Notes: generated from the letters alone by a model not told the origin. 64,000 bases of DNA from Ditylenchus dipsaci (GCA_004194705.1 SADC01000594.1:19071-83070), one strand, 5' to 3'; numbered from the stretch's first letter, positions 1 through 12,900 are shown. Program-made: numbers and translations.

Positions 1-92
1 TTTAGAAATTGCAGGTTCGGATCCACCTAGTGACAACACTTTTTCGTTTTTTGGCGCTAGTAGCGAATACCCCACAATATAAATCTGAAGAA
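1..92 (+). repeat. Truncated tRNA-like / MITE-end module
   Basis: The first bases match the module that follows the inverted U2 copies near 12700: a B-box-like GGTTCGGATCC, a short tail, then the phrase GGCGCTAGTAGCGAATA. The left part is cut by the window edge. Confidence 0.5.
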
Positions 93-299
93 TAATTTTC
101 GAGTTTTTGCCTTAATTTTTTTAGCATCCTCGTGTAGCTCAGAATCTCAGCTTTCTAACGAGCCATCAAACTCCACTGAATAATATAGACAATTGTTTGA
201 AAAATAGAGATTTTAGTGGAAATAAAGTAACAGCTATCCTTTTCAAACCCTTAAATATGTTCATTCATGAAGTTTTTTCTTTCAGTTTGATAGCTTGTT

Positions 300-730
300 A
301 GAAAGCTGAAAAAGGACAAAAGTCTTTTCTGAAGCAAAAATACCTTTTTTTAGCGCAAAAGGACTTTTTTTGGGTCAAATATTTTTGGTTCAAAAAGACT
401 TTTTTTTGGAGCAAATTGGCTTTTTTGGTGCAAATTTTTTTAGTTGTAGTTCTGCATTCCCTTTTATTTTTCTAACACATAAAGTATGTTTTTCGAGGCA
501 AAACTGTTTTTGGGGGTTTACGCAGAAGCAGTTAAATTTTTGCGAGAAAAATCGATTGAGCGGATCAGAATTCCAGTCAGATGGACTTTATAGCTCAGAA
601 ACTTAGCTTAGGGTGGTTCAAAGTGGAATAACGTGCAATTCTGAGCGATTAAGCCCATCTGGCTGGAATTCTGATCCGATCAATCGATTTTTTTGCGAAA
701 ATTTAACCGCTTCTTAAAAAAACCGCAAAA
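300..730. repeat. Foldback-family repeat with GGTGCAAA units
   Basis: T-rich units ending in GGTGCAAA (about 320-440) are followed by two opposed copies of a block containing GGATCAGAATTCCAGTC (about 565 and 665). The same blocks recur at 15262-17050 and 63540-64000. No credible gene is seen between 1 and 1280. Confidence 0.55.
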
Positions 731-739
731 ATTTTTGAA

Positions 740-935
740 TTTTCGGATAAAACAAAGGTTTCAGCTAGGTCTTGGCTGTAAGCCAGCTCTAATAGCTTGT
801 GAAACCCTCTGCTGAAGGTTTAATTAGATTGCGAGGGGACCGAGGGTTATTTTGATACCAAACTTGTAGATAAAATGTGAAAAAATGATGTAAAAAATAG
901 TGTGTCCGCCCAGGGGGATTTGAACCTGAGAGTTC
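740..935. repeat. Dispersed repeat, tRNA-like end (fragment)
   Basis: The stretch TTGATACCAAACTTGTAGATA followed by a B-box-like motif on the minus strand resembles the ends of the longer copies at 1990-2430 and 15990-16440. Confidence 0.4.
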
Positions 936-1120
936 AAAATATTCGCATAATATTTTTGGTATAGGCATAATTTTTTACTAGGCCCCGTCGTCTTTCTGAA
1001 TTAATACAATTTGAAAAAATTGTAGAGAAACAGCTCTTTGAAGTTGAAATTAAAATTTTTCGCACTTTTTTATAAAATGTCGACGCTAGTAGCGAATAAG
1101 GTATTCGAAAAGTATTTTCC

Positions 1121-1216
1121 CTGGTCTGGATAAACTTTGGATTCATAATAAATTTTTATTCCTAACCGAAATCCAAGTAAGTGGATTGAAAATTTGGGGT
1201 TTCGAGTCCTGACCAG
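1121..1216 (+). repeat. tRNA-like module upstream of U2 copy 1
   Basis: About 96 bp begins CTGGTC and ends GACCAG (a 6-bp acceptor-like stem). It has an A-box-like TGGATAAACTTTGG and a B-box-like GGTTTCGAGTCC. It recurs before U2 copy 3 (12130-12224) and, in part, before copy 2. The T arm pairs poorly, so it is a degenerate tRNA relic rather than a working tRNA. Confidence 0.35.
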
Positions 1217-1279
1217 AATCATTTGTCTTGAATGAAAAAACGCAATGTGCCTGAGAAAAACCAAGGAAGACAAGAGAGC

Positions 1280-1366
1280 GCGTTCTCTAACCGTCTCATT
1301 TGGTTGCAAACCCAGCCAGGTGTCAAACACTTACTCGGGTATAGTCTCAGAATAATATTGTTAGTT
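1280..1366 (+). promoter_or_regulatory. U2 snRNA upstream promoter block, copy 1
   Basis: The roughly 87 bp before the U2 start is shared with all three other U2 copies: CTCTAACCGTCTCA, TTGCAAACCCAGC, TGTCAAACACTT and TATAGTCTCA. A proximal sequence element would be expected about 50-70 bp upstream of an snRNA start, where TTGCAAACCCAGC lies. Conservation is seen; the PSE role is inferred. Confidence 0.55.
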
Positions 1367-1556
1367 ATCGCTTCTCGGCCTTTTGGCTAAGATCAAAGTG
1401 TAGTATCTGTTCTTATCGGCTTAATCTCCGATACGACTCCAATTGGGGTCTTTAGAGATTAACCTATTTTTGGAACCTGGTTGGGTGTTGGGGCTTGCTC
1501 CACCCTGACCGCGGGTCGGCCCGGTATTGCACCTACCTCCGGGATCGGCCATCCCC
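1367..1556 (+). ncRNA. U2: U2 spliceosomal snRNA, copy 1
   Basis: The 5' end begins ATCGCTTCTCGGCCTTTTGG, the near-universal U2 start. The branch-point recognition segment GTGTAGTATCTGTTC follows. A stem IIa pair TATCGG/CCGATA, an Sm-like site ATTTTTGG, and a 3' domain with GGGGCTTGCTCC and CCCGGTATTGCACC are all in place. Length is about 190 nt, as expected for U2. It is one of the two least degraded of the four copies and carries its upstream block. It lies outside the recognised exons of the TRPM2-like gene. Confidence 0.93.
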
Positions 1557-1989
1557 CCTCTGGGGGAAAATAATTATACGGCAAGCTATGATCTCCATAA
1601 TCTTGACGCCATGCTTGATGACCAAATCAAGCTTAACTTCACTTAAAAGGAAGGTACAACTTATATTGCGAATGATTTGAATAGACCGATTGAACTGTTT
1701 GAAGTCGCATTTTAGATTCTGGCTTGAAATTTTTATTTGATTTTTACCTATTTATTTTTTCGGTAATTTTGCTTGTTATGCTTACTTAATTTTATTTAAA
1801 AAAATGGTAATTTTCGAAGGTTTGGCCAACGAAGGTTTGAAGAAAATAGTAGTGTTGAGGGTAGGATTTGGGTATTATTTTGGAACTGACGTTTTATTGC
1901 AATTCTAATTTACATGATCATTCACAAGCATATACTTAAAATGACGGCAAGAAGCCGGGCTACATTTTGAGCATAAGGTTGTAAATAAT

Positions 1990-2430
1990 TATGTAAATTG
2001 AAATTGCAAAAAAACGTCAGTTCCAAACGTAATACTGAAGCATTCTAGGACACACCTGTTTAGCATTTCAAGGGTTTGGGCATTGTTGAATATTTTTAGA
2101 ATTTTAACCATGACTCGAGTTTGCTTTTTCTCTGCATGATAAGTCAAATGGAAGCCTAGAATCTTGGCTTCATTTAAGTATATGAAAAGTATGGCTTGTA
2201 GAAAAAATTCAGAAAATTTTCAATCAAAGAACAGCCCTAAAAACCACCGATTTTCTGGACTTTCGGCTATTTGAGCCTGGATATAAGCTCGAAATGTTGC
2301 GAAATCATACTTGGATGATTTTATCAGATACCCAAGAGTATGAGGATCATTTTGACACCAAACTTGTAAATAAAAGGAGATAAAAATTAGGTAGGCACCC
2401 AGTTGCAGTCGAACCTGCGTTCAAATCATT
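1990..2430. repeat. Dispersed repeat with tRNA-like end
   Basis: This stretch shares a long, diverged alignment with 15990-16440, including AAAACGTCAGTTCCA, GGCTTGTAGAA and ACTTGTAAATAAAAGGAGA. At its right edge is GTCGAACCTGCG, a B box read on the minus strand. A tRNA-derived SINE in minus orientation is the likely nature. Confidence 0.5.
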
Positions 2431-2997
2431 CTCAATATAAGTTTTCCCCTCCTCTAACTAATTATGCGCTAGACAGTCAGTTCATCATAATCCTAGCTCA
2501 CCGATCTTGTTGCTGTTGCTCACTTCGAAAGTTACATTTTTTTACTAAAAGTTCTTGTTTTATCTCAATATCATCATGTAATAAAATTATATCGTCTTTT
2601 GAAGATAGCCGTCACCGAATTGTATGTAGACATAGTGGAAACCCGATTTAAGGAAATTCAACGGACCGCCCAAGTTACCGGGTTTGACACCTTTTTACAT
2701 CCATTTAAAAAAAAAATTAAAAAAAAGTTGATTTGGGGGGGGGGATATATGCAAGTAGCGCCAAATTTTTGAATTTCCGAAAAATAATCCGCAAAATCAT
2801 ATTATATTTAGGAAAAAAAAACTTTGAAAACAGCACTGACAAAGTTTTAAAAAATGGAGGTGAAAAAAGTGTCGGGATCTTGGTGGGAACGAACTTCCCA
2901 TCTTAAATATTCTTTTAAATTATTCGTTGTTAGTTTTAACTATAACCACAATTACTGGTGTAAGGTATAAGTTGCTTGTTTTTTCCTTCCTTCATGT

Positions 2998-3068
2998 GGT
3001 CCTATGGCGAAATGGAATCGCGTTTGGCTTCGAACCAAAAGATTGTGGTTCGACCCCCACTAGGACCT
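2998..3068 (+). tRNA. tRNA-Arg(TCG): tRNA-Arg (anticodon TCG), T-stem one base short
   Basis: The acceptor stem GGTCCTA/TAGGACC is 7 bp, the D stem is GCGA/TCGC, and the anticodon arm TTTGG-CTTCGAA-CCAAA gives anticodon TCG (reads CGA). The T arm reads GTGGTTCGACCCCCAC, one G shorter than the other copy at 4825-4896, leaving an unpaired T stem. It may be a sequencing indel or a decayed copy. Confidence 0.85.
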
Positions 3069-3074
3069 TGCACC

Positions 3075-3082
3075 TTTTTTTG
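3075..3082 (+). terminator. Pol III terminator of the tRNA-Arg gene
   Basis: A run of eight T follows the tRNA 3' end by about 7 nt (TTGCACC then T8). The second copy has the same TTGCACC plus T-run. Confidence 0.75.
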
Positions 3083-3279
3083 ACTGGATGATTTATCTGT
3101 TTTTGTTTCTTGACTTTTTAAACAACTTTTGGAAATCTTTTTAGTTTGGTTGATAGATTATTTGAAGAGCTACATGCTGTTTAAAATATAAAAGTTTTTA
3201 CAAAAAAGTTTAAACGGGGTTAATAACTAATTTTGACGGGCTGATGTGATTTGAGCCTAAGAAGATATTCCTTTTGCAG

Positions 3280-3925
3280 CATGCACTCCATGAGGAGTAG
3301 TTATGCCCACGACACCATGAGCATCGCTGGCTACAACACCACCATCCATCCCCACACTCAAGACTTCAACAACCACTTTGGAGGCACCCTCGAGCCTGAC
3401 ACACCCAATTCAGCCAACCAAGCAATGGAGGATGTCGATTTATTTCTGCCTACGAACAACGATTTCCGCTCCTCGCCTCCAACTTTCTGCCTAGAAACAA
3501 CTACCGACCAGTGCCTCAATCTAAAGTTAGGAGAAAAAGGAGCGGACGGCTGGATTGTCCCTGTTTTCCATGTTCTACTCCACCCGATCACCAAGTACTG
3601 GCTGTCCTGTCTTTCCGGCTGGTCTACTTGGGCTTGCTTGCTTTTTCGGCGGCATTGCCTGGATGCGGGTATTTAGGCCTGGACTTTGCCCTTTGGCTCT
3701 GGGCTTTGATGTGGCTGATCGAAGCACTTTGGGTGCTCAACATCCGCATGGACAATAGCTCTTGGAGGGAGGTGGGCTATCTGAGCCTGAAATCTGGTGT
3801 TTTTGATAGATTGGATTTAGATGCCATGGACTATATTTGACGTCTGCTGTGTGACTGTGTTTTTGATGTTTTTGTTGAGCGTGAGAATTGCTGGAACTTA
3901 TCTGCCCAAATTGGTACAGTTCAAT
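3280..3925 (+). CDS. TRPM2-like: TRPM2-like exon: S1-S4 region, two compensating frameshifts
   Basis: The acceptor TTTTGCAG precedes 3280 and the donor GTAAGA follows 3925. The first frame reads to VFHVLLHPITKYW (TRPM S2 approach). It then continues one base earlier as FRLVYLGLLAFSA and DFALWLWALMWLIEALWVLN, and returns to the first frame at WTIFDVCCVTVFLMFLLSV. The two shifts cancel and the exon ends in phase 0, matching the next exon. This looks like one missing and one extra base. Confidence 0.75.
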
Positions 3926-6900
3926 GTAAGAATTTTGCGTTTTTTTAGGAAGTTATTAGACTAGAATGGGGATGTAGAACAATTGCAAAGCTACAAGACC
4001 TGAACAACATAATATCTCATAAAAACACACCTAATTTAATTTTCTAAACTTTTATGTTCTGAACAAGGTTGGCGACAAAGGTTCTTTGAACCAAACCAAA
4101 TAACCCTCAAACATAAACCATTTAATCCTCAACCAAATACGGCTCTAGTTCAAAAAATATGAAACAAGTCATGGCTCTTCACAATTCTACGTTTAAAACA
4201 TTGAATAAGCCATTGTTGAATGTCGACTAACCCAAAGATTACCGTATTTCAGGGCTGCCATATGTCCTTTTTAAAAATATTTGTCCTTTCTTTGGGACCC
4301 CAAATCTTTTTTTATTTTTTAAAGTTTTAGTCAAAAAAATTTTTTTCGCTTCAAAATGGCAATAAGCACTAGATAAAATAGACTTTTCCTTCAAATTCCT
4401 GTTTTTGACCAAATGCTTTTTTTTTGAATTTTGAGATGGCAGCCCTGCCATTTCTTATATTAAATTCCCGTGGGGAGTTATTTTTCAACCCCTAAAAATA
4501 GAAAAAATTTGAGTTCGATTTTGAGATTTTCGCGTGCTCAACCAAAATCTGAAAAGTGTAATCAGGTAAACTCCTGGTAACTAAGAAAACGCAAAAAAGA
4601 GATTTGCGAAATGTGTGCTATACGCTTAGATATAAAGTCCGTAAGGTGAAAAGTTATTAGAGGGAAACGGTAATTAAATACAGTCGACTCTCTATTTAAC
4701 ATACGGTCGATTTAACATACACCCCCGATTTAAATACGGCTGGGTCGGTCCCCAGGATGTATGTTAAATCGAGAGTCGACTGTACATAAAACTCACTAAA
4801 AACTAAATTAAGAAAAAAGGTGCAAGGTCCTAGTGGGGGTCGAACCCACAATCTTTTGGTTCGAAGCCAAACGCGATTCCATTTCGCCATAGGACCACAT
4901 GGCTGAAGGGAGTGAAACGAGCAATTTATAGCTTACCATACCAATTCTTATTTCTCTATTGCAACTTGTAACATACACCAAAGAAATTATATATGGGGTT
5001 GATGCATAATTTTCCGCCGTTTTTCTAGGAGATATTTTAGATAAATTTTTATGTTTACTATTGCACACGTAATATACCATTTAAAGGAGCATACTAGCGC
5101 GTTTCAAAAAAGTTAAGCAATTTTTTTGAACCGTCCTATTTTCACTCGTTTTGCATCAAATCGGATATTAATGACCTATAACTACTTTTAAAAACTAGAC
5201 AGAAAACTTAAAGAATGTAGACGAAAACTAATGTGAAACTTGTCGAGAAAGAAAATAAATGGTAGTCCCCGCCTTTTCTCCGTGTAAGGCTCTAGTCTGC
5301 CCTTTTAAAAGCCTTTCTCTAGCTTTTCCAACTAGCTATCATTTGTATAAGTCAGGGCTCTCAAACGTCCTTGTTAAAGAACCATCGCCGTTGATGACAA
5401 TGGCGGTTTCAAGTTTTTGAATTCTCGGGGACAGCCCTTTTATTTCGGAAATGTTTGTCAAATTATTTTTTATCCGCATTTAAAATTTCTTCAAAATCAA
5501 CTTTAACGACTTCGCCATCTTCCAATGAGCCATAAGGTATTATATTCGCCTAGCCTAGGACATTTAATTTAAATTTGAAATGCAAATAAAAAATAATTAA
5601 AAATCGTTTTTCGTATTTTTGGCTGTCCCCCGCCAATTCGAAAATGCGAAATTACCATTGTCATCAACGGCGATGGTTCTTTAATAAGATTTGTCCTTAT
5701 TTTGGGTCTCCAAATTTTATTATTTTTTTAGAATTTTCCGTCAAAATCTTTTTTTGCACCAAAAGATCAATAAGTACTGGATAAAACAGCTTTTTTCGCC
5801 ACAATACCCGAAAATGTCCTTATTTTGATCATATGTCCTTATTTTTGAAATTTTGAGTTGAGAGCTCTGGTATAAGGGCTTAAAAGAAATGAGCTGCACA
5901 AATGACGCCCGCCTCTACCTGAGTCTAAAAAATCACAATAAAAAACAACAGGGGATCAAGGCAAAAAAACCCTCATTGTCATTTAGGGCCCAATTTTAAG
6001 TATTTTAATAATAGAATTTTATATTTTATATAATTTAGTCATTTGCCTACACCCAAAAAGCGGCCTGGTCAATGTTCTTGCTGTACGAGTGCTACAAAAC
6101 TCTGTTCATCTACATTCCTCTGTCAGATGTGTTGGGCCCATTGATGGTGCGCATAAAGCTGATGATCACTCGAGACTTTGTCAACTTTATCATACTTGTG
6201 CTGCTGGTCGTCTTCAGGTAAGATTTCAGGGCACCCCCCCCTCCCGGCTAAGCCCATGATACTGATCGTGTATATTTTAATTCATTATAGTAGCGCATTT
6301 GCCATCAAAGCACTCGTGTTCCCAGATCTAGGCTTGAATGTGTCCACAGCTGGCGAGTCACTGTCCTGGGCCCTCTCTGCCTTGTTTACTACTGACCTGA
6401 CGTTGCTGAAAGAGTCGGAACAGTGTCACAGAATGTTGCTGCCCAACCAGAGAACCAATCAGTGCAAGGGCATTGGAGGCTATGCTGATCCCAGATGTCC
6501 AACTCAGGGATGGGTATGTGGCTTTTAAAAATTTACAAAAGGAAAGGCATCTGAGCGGGATCGAACTTTCGCAGTTTTTAAAAAGCTCAAATTTTTTGGA
6601 TGGAATGGCTTTTTGCCTCAATTGCAATATGTCCTCACTTTCACCACATTTTTTCATTGGATTTTGACAGGGGTGGCAAAACAGGGGTATTTGGCAATTG
6701 CGGGTGAAATTATTTTCTGATCATGTACTCATAATAAATTTATTCTGAACATCAGGGTCGACCTAGAGCTGTGTTCGACACTTTTTTATCTGAATTTGAT
6801 TGGTAAGTCTAGTCGAAAAAATGTGGTCGCTTTTGTGAAAGGTGAAGTTGCTGGCCTCTCGATATTTAAAGGGCATGCCCACGCTATTACAAGTGCTCCG

Positions 6901-9900
6901 CCAATTCAAAATTTTTCGTAATCATTGAGTTTCTATATGGATTTTCAACTTAGTTTTTTAAAAAACCATACCTAAAATAAAGTTCTAGGCCTGGTTTTAT
7001 TAGAAAGCAAATTGAAAAAACCGCACAGAAGTTCAATGATTAGGAAAAAAAATTGAATTCCCGGCACCACGTGTAACAGCGTGCTATGCCTTTTTACAGC
7101 GCTCTTTTTCAAAGTCAGGTAAGGTACAGAATACCGCATTCTCTCTAATAGAACGCCCCCCCCTTAATTCAAAATCGTGGTTTTGGCATTGTGTTTTTGA
7201 ACCTTTTTGAAATATTTTCTCAGTCAAGTTACTACTCGTTTGGTAGCTTATCTCACTGGCTACAAAAGGGCTGTAAGTTCCTGAGAGAAGTAGTCAAAAT
7301 GGGTGAAAAACGCAATGCCAAGAACACGATTTTGAATCAGGGGGGGGGGTGTTGTTTTATTAGAGAGAATACAATATTTGCATTTCTAGGACCGCACTGC
7401 CTAAGAATAAGATTGGAGAAAATATTTTTGAATATTCTCGTAAAAATTGGTTGAACCCAGCTAGGCTCGGCTGTTGCTATGTCCACAGTCAATTGTACAT
7501 TAATTCTAAATTTCAGTTGGGCCAGTTGACTGTAGTAGAGTATTTGTTGATCCTGAAACTAATCAGTTGGCCTATTTTATTTGCCCTATTCGCCAGGACA
7601 GCCAAACAGGTGGACGATGAGGCTGATCGTATCTGGAAATATCAACTCTATTCTTTGGCCACAAATTTTAGGTGATTAATTTGCTAAATTTATACTTTTA
7701 TTACAACGAAAATTCAAATTTCAGTCTGCGCCCATCCCTTCCTCCTCCACTGACTCCACTTTTTTTTGCTGGTCATCAACTGTTGCCAACTAACTGGTTG
7801 CATACCCAGATGGCTGTTTAACAGTTCGTCCAGCACAGACCATCCAGATGTTCAGGCTTTGCTGGCATCGCCATCCACAAACCATCTACTGTCTACAGAA
7901 ATCCATCGGTAAGCAGTGCTTGAGTAAGATTGCGGATCTCGGCCAAAAGCCTATTTAGCCTCTGCTTAAAAATAACGGCGCTAGTATAAAATAACAGCCC
8001 CCCTGTCCACAAAAATATTATTGACGAACTTTTACGTTTGGCACCAAGGTAATTTAACCCCAAAATTACAACTTTTATTTATTGTAACAATTGTAAAACA
8101 TTATACAGTTCTTATAAACATACTGTTAATAAAAACCCAGATATTTTGTAAAACTTGTAGCAGAAACAAAATTATCAATCCGGCGCCGGGGCTGGAGCAA
8201 ATTTTTTTACATGGGAGGCCGGAAACCAAAAACCAGACTGTGCCGATGCCAAAAACTTTTGATTGAGGCGCTCGGCGCCGGCGTTGAAGCCATTTTTCAA
8301 AATAGGTAAGGGCCGGAAAAACATTAGTAGTGGTTAAAACAGCATTTGGAAAAGCTACTAATTTTAATAAAATGGCTAAATTTAGCAATATCACCCACTC
8401 AACCCCTTCTCCTTAAAAGCTTTCACCCTTAGATCAAAATCTTCTGAATGCCTTTAACCGCAAAAATTGGCTTACAGGTGCCTTCTTCTCGATCCAAAAA
8501 CCAGAACCGGTACTGGACCAGGCTGTCCATTGCACACTGGAAGTCGACAAAACCTCAAAAGAGTGTAGCCAGCAGTAAAAGTGGTGACAAGGAGCTGAGC
8601 GAGAAACTAAAACTACTATTTTTGTTCAACACCACTTTTGGAAGTGATCAAGGCATTGAGACAGCCGGTGAACAAGGTGATGGGGCAATAAATGAAGACA
8701 GCCAACCATCTAAATACACGGTCAAAGAGGAGAATAGAAGCTGGACAAGGTTGATGCCACCTATTCACCTCCTAAATACTCCAAACCAGCTAGCGAATTT
8801 GGTGTGGAGGTGAAAAAAAATGTGCAAGATGACTCAGCCCAAGTAAGTCTTTTTTGATTTTGATAAACTTGATTTGGTCATGACATTTGGGTATCAAACT
8901 AGCAATCTCTATAAAGTATTTGGAACGGAGGGGGGGGGGGGGGGGGGGGTGCGACTGAGTTCACGCTTTTTCTGATTTATTGTTTAACAGGGCAATTTTC
9001 AGATATTTTCGCAAAATTTTGTCGGATATCTTTTCAGAGGGCTAACCTTTTCTTGTCGTAAAAATAATTTTTTGTCGCAAATTTTTTTCTCGCTGTAAAA
9101 CGACTTTTCACGGCAAAAGAAAATATGCGTTGCGACAGATAAAAATTATTTTAGCAGAAGAAAAAAGTTTTTCTGCGGCATCAAGAAGCTTTTCTACGGC
9201 AAAATCTTTTGCGGCAAAAAAAAGTATTTTTACGGCAAAAAAAAGGTTTGCCCCTTTTCAGAACCATGAAATTCAACATCTTAGCTCTTGTTTAAGAATG
9301 AAATCGCAAAATTGAAGGAACCTTAAAAAAAGTTTTAAAATCCCTCCAAATTGGAGATGGTGGATTTTTGGGTCAGAATCACCAGAAAAGCACCCCAACC
9401 ACCAGGATGTTGGTCGAATGACGTGAATACCGCCAATCGCCAGGATGGGGTCCTACCACTAGGATCGGGCTCGAACCACGCCAAAACCCTTTTAGCACCA
9501 GAATGGGCCTTAAACTCCTGGATACTTCTCAGCTACCAGGAAAGTCCCCGAATAAGATGGTGGGCGAGAAGTATTTAGGCAGGACCAACAGAGAAGAGCA
9601 TAGTCAGAAGGGGGTCTCAGGAAGGGATGCGAGGATGTATGTGATAGATTGATATAAATTAAAATTTCAAAACACGCTAGAGGCGCCGATAGGCGCCTGT
9701 TGTCCCTTGTAGAAAATAATGGAACACGGCTTTCCAAAACGGCCAATTTGTTTGTTTAAACCTAAAGCTAATTTTAACCTTGACTAGAAAAATGATTTGT
9801 AGACTTAAAAAACTGTCTAGTTTTCACACGTCCTCGATCCAGCAAAAATCTACTCTCATTTTTCAGAGGAGATCGACGGGTACATTTTGGGACACGGCTC

Positions 9901-12900
9901 GTTACCGAGGATACACTTTTCGCTATTTTCGATACAATTGAAGTCTCATGTAACTTTTTGCCTTGTATTTGGTATAGTAATGAAATCTCCATAACTTATG
10001 ATTTTGATTGTTTTAATATGCAAAACATTATTTTTATACAAAAATTAAATTTTCATCAAAAGTTGGGCCTAGAACAGTAAAATTTGAGAAAAATAAAAAA
10101 GCGGAACCTAGTAGCGAATGTGTCTAGGTGAATTGACCCGCGAAATTTTCAAATTAATTTATTTTGTCTTGTTAAGAACTTTTATCATTTCAATTTTTTA
10201 TATAATCTAACCATAGTCCTTCGGGAACTTGGTTGATTGGGGTTGAGATGCGCACACCCACAAACCTTAGACACAAGTCACTCGAAAGGGACTCTGGATG
10301 CATGAAAAAGACATACATACCAGAGTTTATTTATGCGGTAGGCTCCAGTATTTAAAACTATGTTCAACGTCTTCTTGTTAGTGGGCCCCTTGAAGGGCCC
10401 GAAAGTGGCCTTCCAAAGTGGCCCCTATTTTGTACTTCCCTCCGTATACAGCCCTTTGTCCCTATTTAAATTGCTCTTCTATGCATTTTATGGTAAAAAT
10501 ATCACATAAAAACGGTTTTTAGACACTTCCGAAAATCACAATTTGGGGAGGGTAGGGGGTGTATTACCAGTGTTTGCACTCACAGTAAAGTGCGAATTTG
10601 AAAAAGTGGGTATATTACAGTAGCGGTCATTTATTAGTGCCACCTTCCGTACGCTGGCCTACCCCTAAGCACTTAGGCCAAGCTTAAATGTGTCGTTTCC
10701 AAGTGTAGTTACAGCGATTTTGGAAAGGTCAGGTTTATGGGGTGGGTTATTCGGTACTAGCGCCGAAAAACGAAAAAGTGTTGACACTAGGAGGATTCAA
10801 ACCTGCAACTCCTAAAACAGCAAACTCTAACGCTTTACCTCATAGTATCCACTGCGCTATGGAACCTCGCCAAAAGACTAGAGCCGAACAAAATTGGATC
10901 TTTTATAAGGCCTATATAAAGCTGGAAAGGTAAACTGCTAAACAATTATTTTCCCCCAGAGGGGGATGGGCCGATCCCGGAGGTAGGTGCAATACCGGGC
11001 CGACCCGCGGTCAGGGCGGAGCAAGCCCCAACACCCAACCAGGTTCCAAAAATAGGTTAATCTCTAAAGACCCCAATTGGAGTCGTATCGGAGATTAAGC
11101 CGATAAGAACAGATACTACACTTTGATCTTAGCCAAAAGGCCGAGAAGCGATAAATACTTGGATTATTTTGAGACTATACCCAAACAGGTGTTTGACAGT
11201 TGGCTGGGTTTGCAACCAAGTGAGACGGTTAGAGAAACACACTCTCTTTGTCTTTCTTGGTTTTTCTCAGGCACATTGCCTTTTTATTGGAAACAAATTA
11301 TTCTGGGCGGGACTCGAAACCCCAAATTTTTAATTCAGTTACTTGGATTTCGGCAAAACTTCAGCAAAACTGAAAAAAGTCGGCTTGGAGAAAAATACTC
11401 TTTGGAGGGGGGCGGGCACTTGGGATGCTGTCGACCGGGGACTAGTAAAAATTAGGTCGGCCGTCCCTGTGTCCAAACCACCTGTATGGTACCCACACTA
11501 CTTGGAGTGTACCCAAACCACCTAAGTAGTACTGATACCGGTGAAATGCAAATGAGAATTAAAATGTCGAATTTTCACATTGTAAAATTCGAAGAAAAAT
11601 CATGCACCCAACCGCAATAAAACCCACGACCGATTCACACAGTTCGCCGTCGCTATCCCAGTGGGCCACCTATGCTTCTGAATAGTAAAAAAAGCTTTCC
11701 ACTATTTATGGCCGAGAGAGTACTGAACAAATTTGTATTTCAAATAATTATTTTTGAATTAACTTGGTACAGTCAAACCCTGATATAGTGTATCCCGAGG
11801 CCCGAGATCTCAACAGATTCGATTTACAGTCGCATACATTTAATCTGGTCCTCGGACCTGCACTCTATTGGGGTTTGACTGTACACGCCTTTTGAAATAT
11901 TTCGACCCTAGTAGCGAATACCTCCCCCTCAACAATTTTCACCCTTCTACTTAAGTAAAAAATACCCGAATTTATATCTCGAGTGCCCTTCGTGTAATTT
12001 TCGGCATAGGGCCGGCCGTCCTAACTTTTTACTATGACTCGGTCGTCTTTCTGACATGTTTTTTTTAATGTCGGCCCTAGTAGCGAATAAGGTATTCGCA
12101 AAGTATTTTTAAAAAAAAAAGTATTTTCCCTGGTCTGGGTAAACTTTGGATTCATAATAAATTTTTATTTCTAACCGAAATCCAAGTAACTGAATTAAAA
12201 ATTTAGGGTTCGAGTCCTGACCAGAATCATTTGTCTTCAATGAAAAAGGCAATGTGCCTGAGAAAAACAAGAAGACAAAGAGAGTGTGTTCTCTAACCGT
12301 CTCACATGGTTGCAAACCCAGCAGCTGTCAAACACCTCTTTGAGTATAGTCTCAAAATAATCCTGCAAGTTATCGCTTCTCGGCCTTTTGGCTAAGATCA
12401 AAGTGTAGTATCTGTTCTTATCGGCTTAATCTCCGATACGACTCCAATTGGCGTCTTTAGAGATTAACCTATTTTTGGAACCTGGTTGGGTGTTGGGGCT
12501 TGCTCCACCTGACCGCGGGTCGGCCCGGTATTGCACCTACCTCCGGGATCGGCCCATCCCCCCTCTGGGGGGAAAATAATTGTTTTAGCAGTTTATATTT
12601 CTTCGGGTTTTATAAAAGATCCAATTTTGTTCGGCTCTAGTCGTTTGGCGGGGTTCCATAGCGCAGTGGATACTATGAGGTAAAGCGTTAGAGTGTGCTG
12701 TTTTAGGAGTTGCAGGTTTGAATCCACCTAGTGACAGCACTTTTTCGTTTTTCGGCGCTAGTACCGAATAACCCACCCCATAAATCTGACCTTTCCAAAA
12801 TCGCTGTAACTACACTTGGAAACGACACATTTAAGCTTAGCCTAAGGGCTTAGGAGTAGGCCAGCGTACGGAAGGTGGCACTAATAGATGTCTCACGCAC

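Larger units (their letters stand above)
10625..12895. mobile_element. Composite foldback carrying two opposed U2 genes
   Basis: The left arm (about 10625-11340) and right arm (about 12175-12895) are inverted copies. From outside in, each has a block with TAGGCCAGCGTACGGAAG, the GCGCTAGTACCGAATA phrase, a tRNA-like stretch, a U2 gene and its promoter block. The middle holds a 112-bp TA-flanked MITE. The whole lies inside a TRPM2-like intron (8843-13240). Confidence 0.75.
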
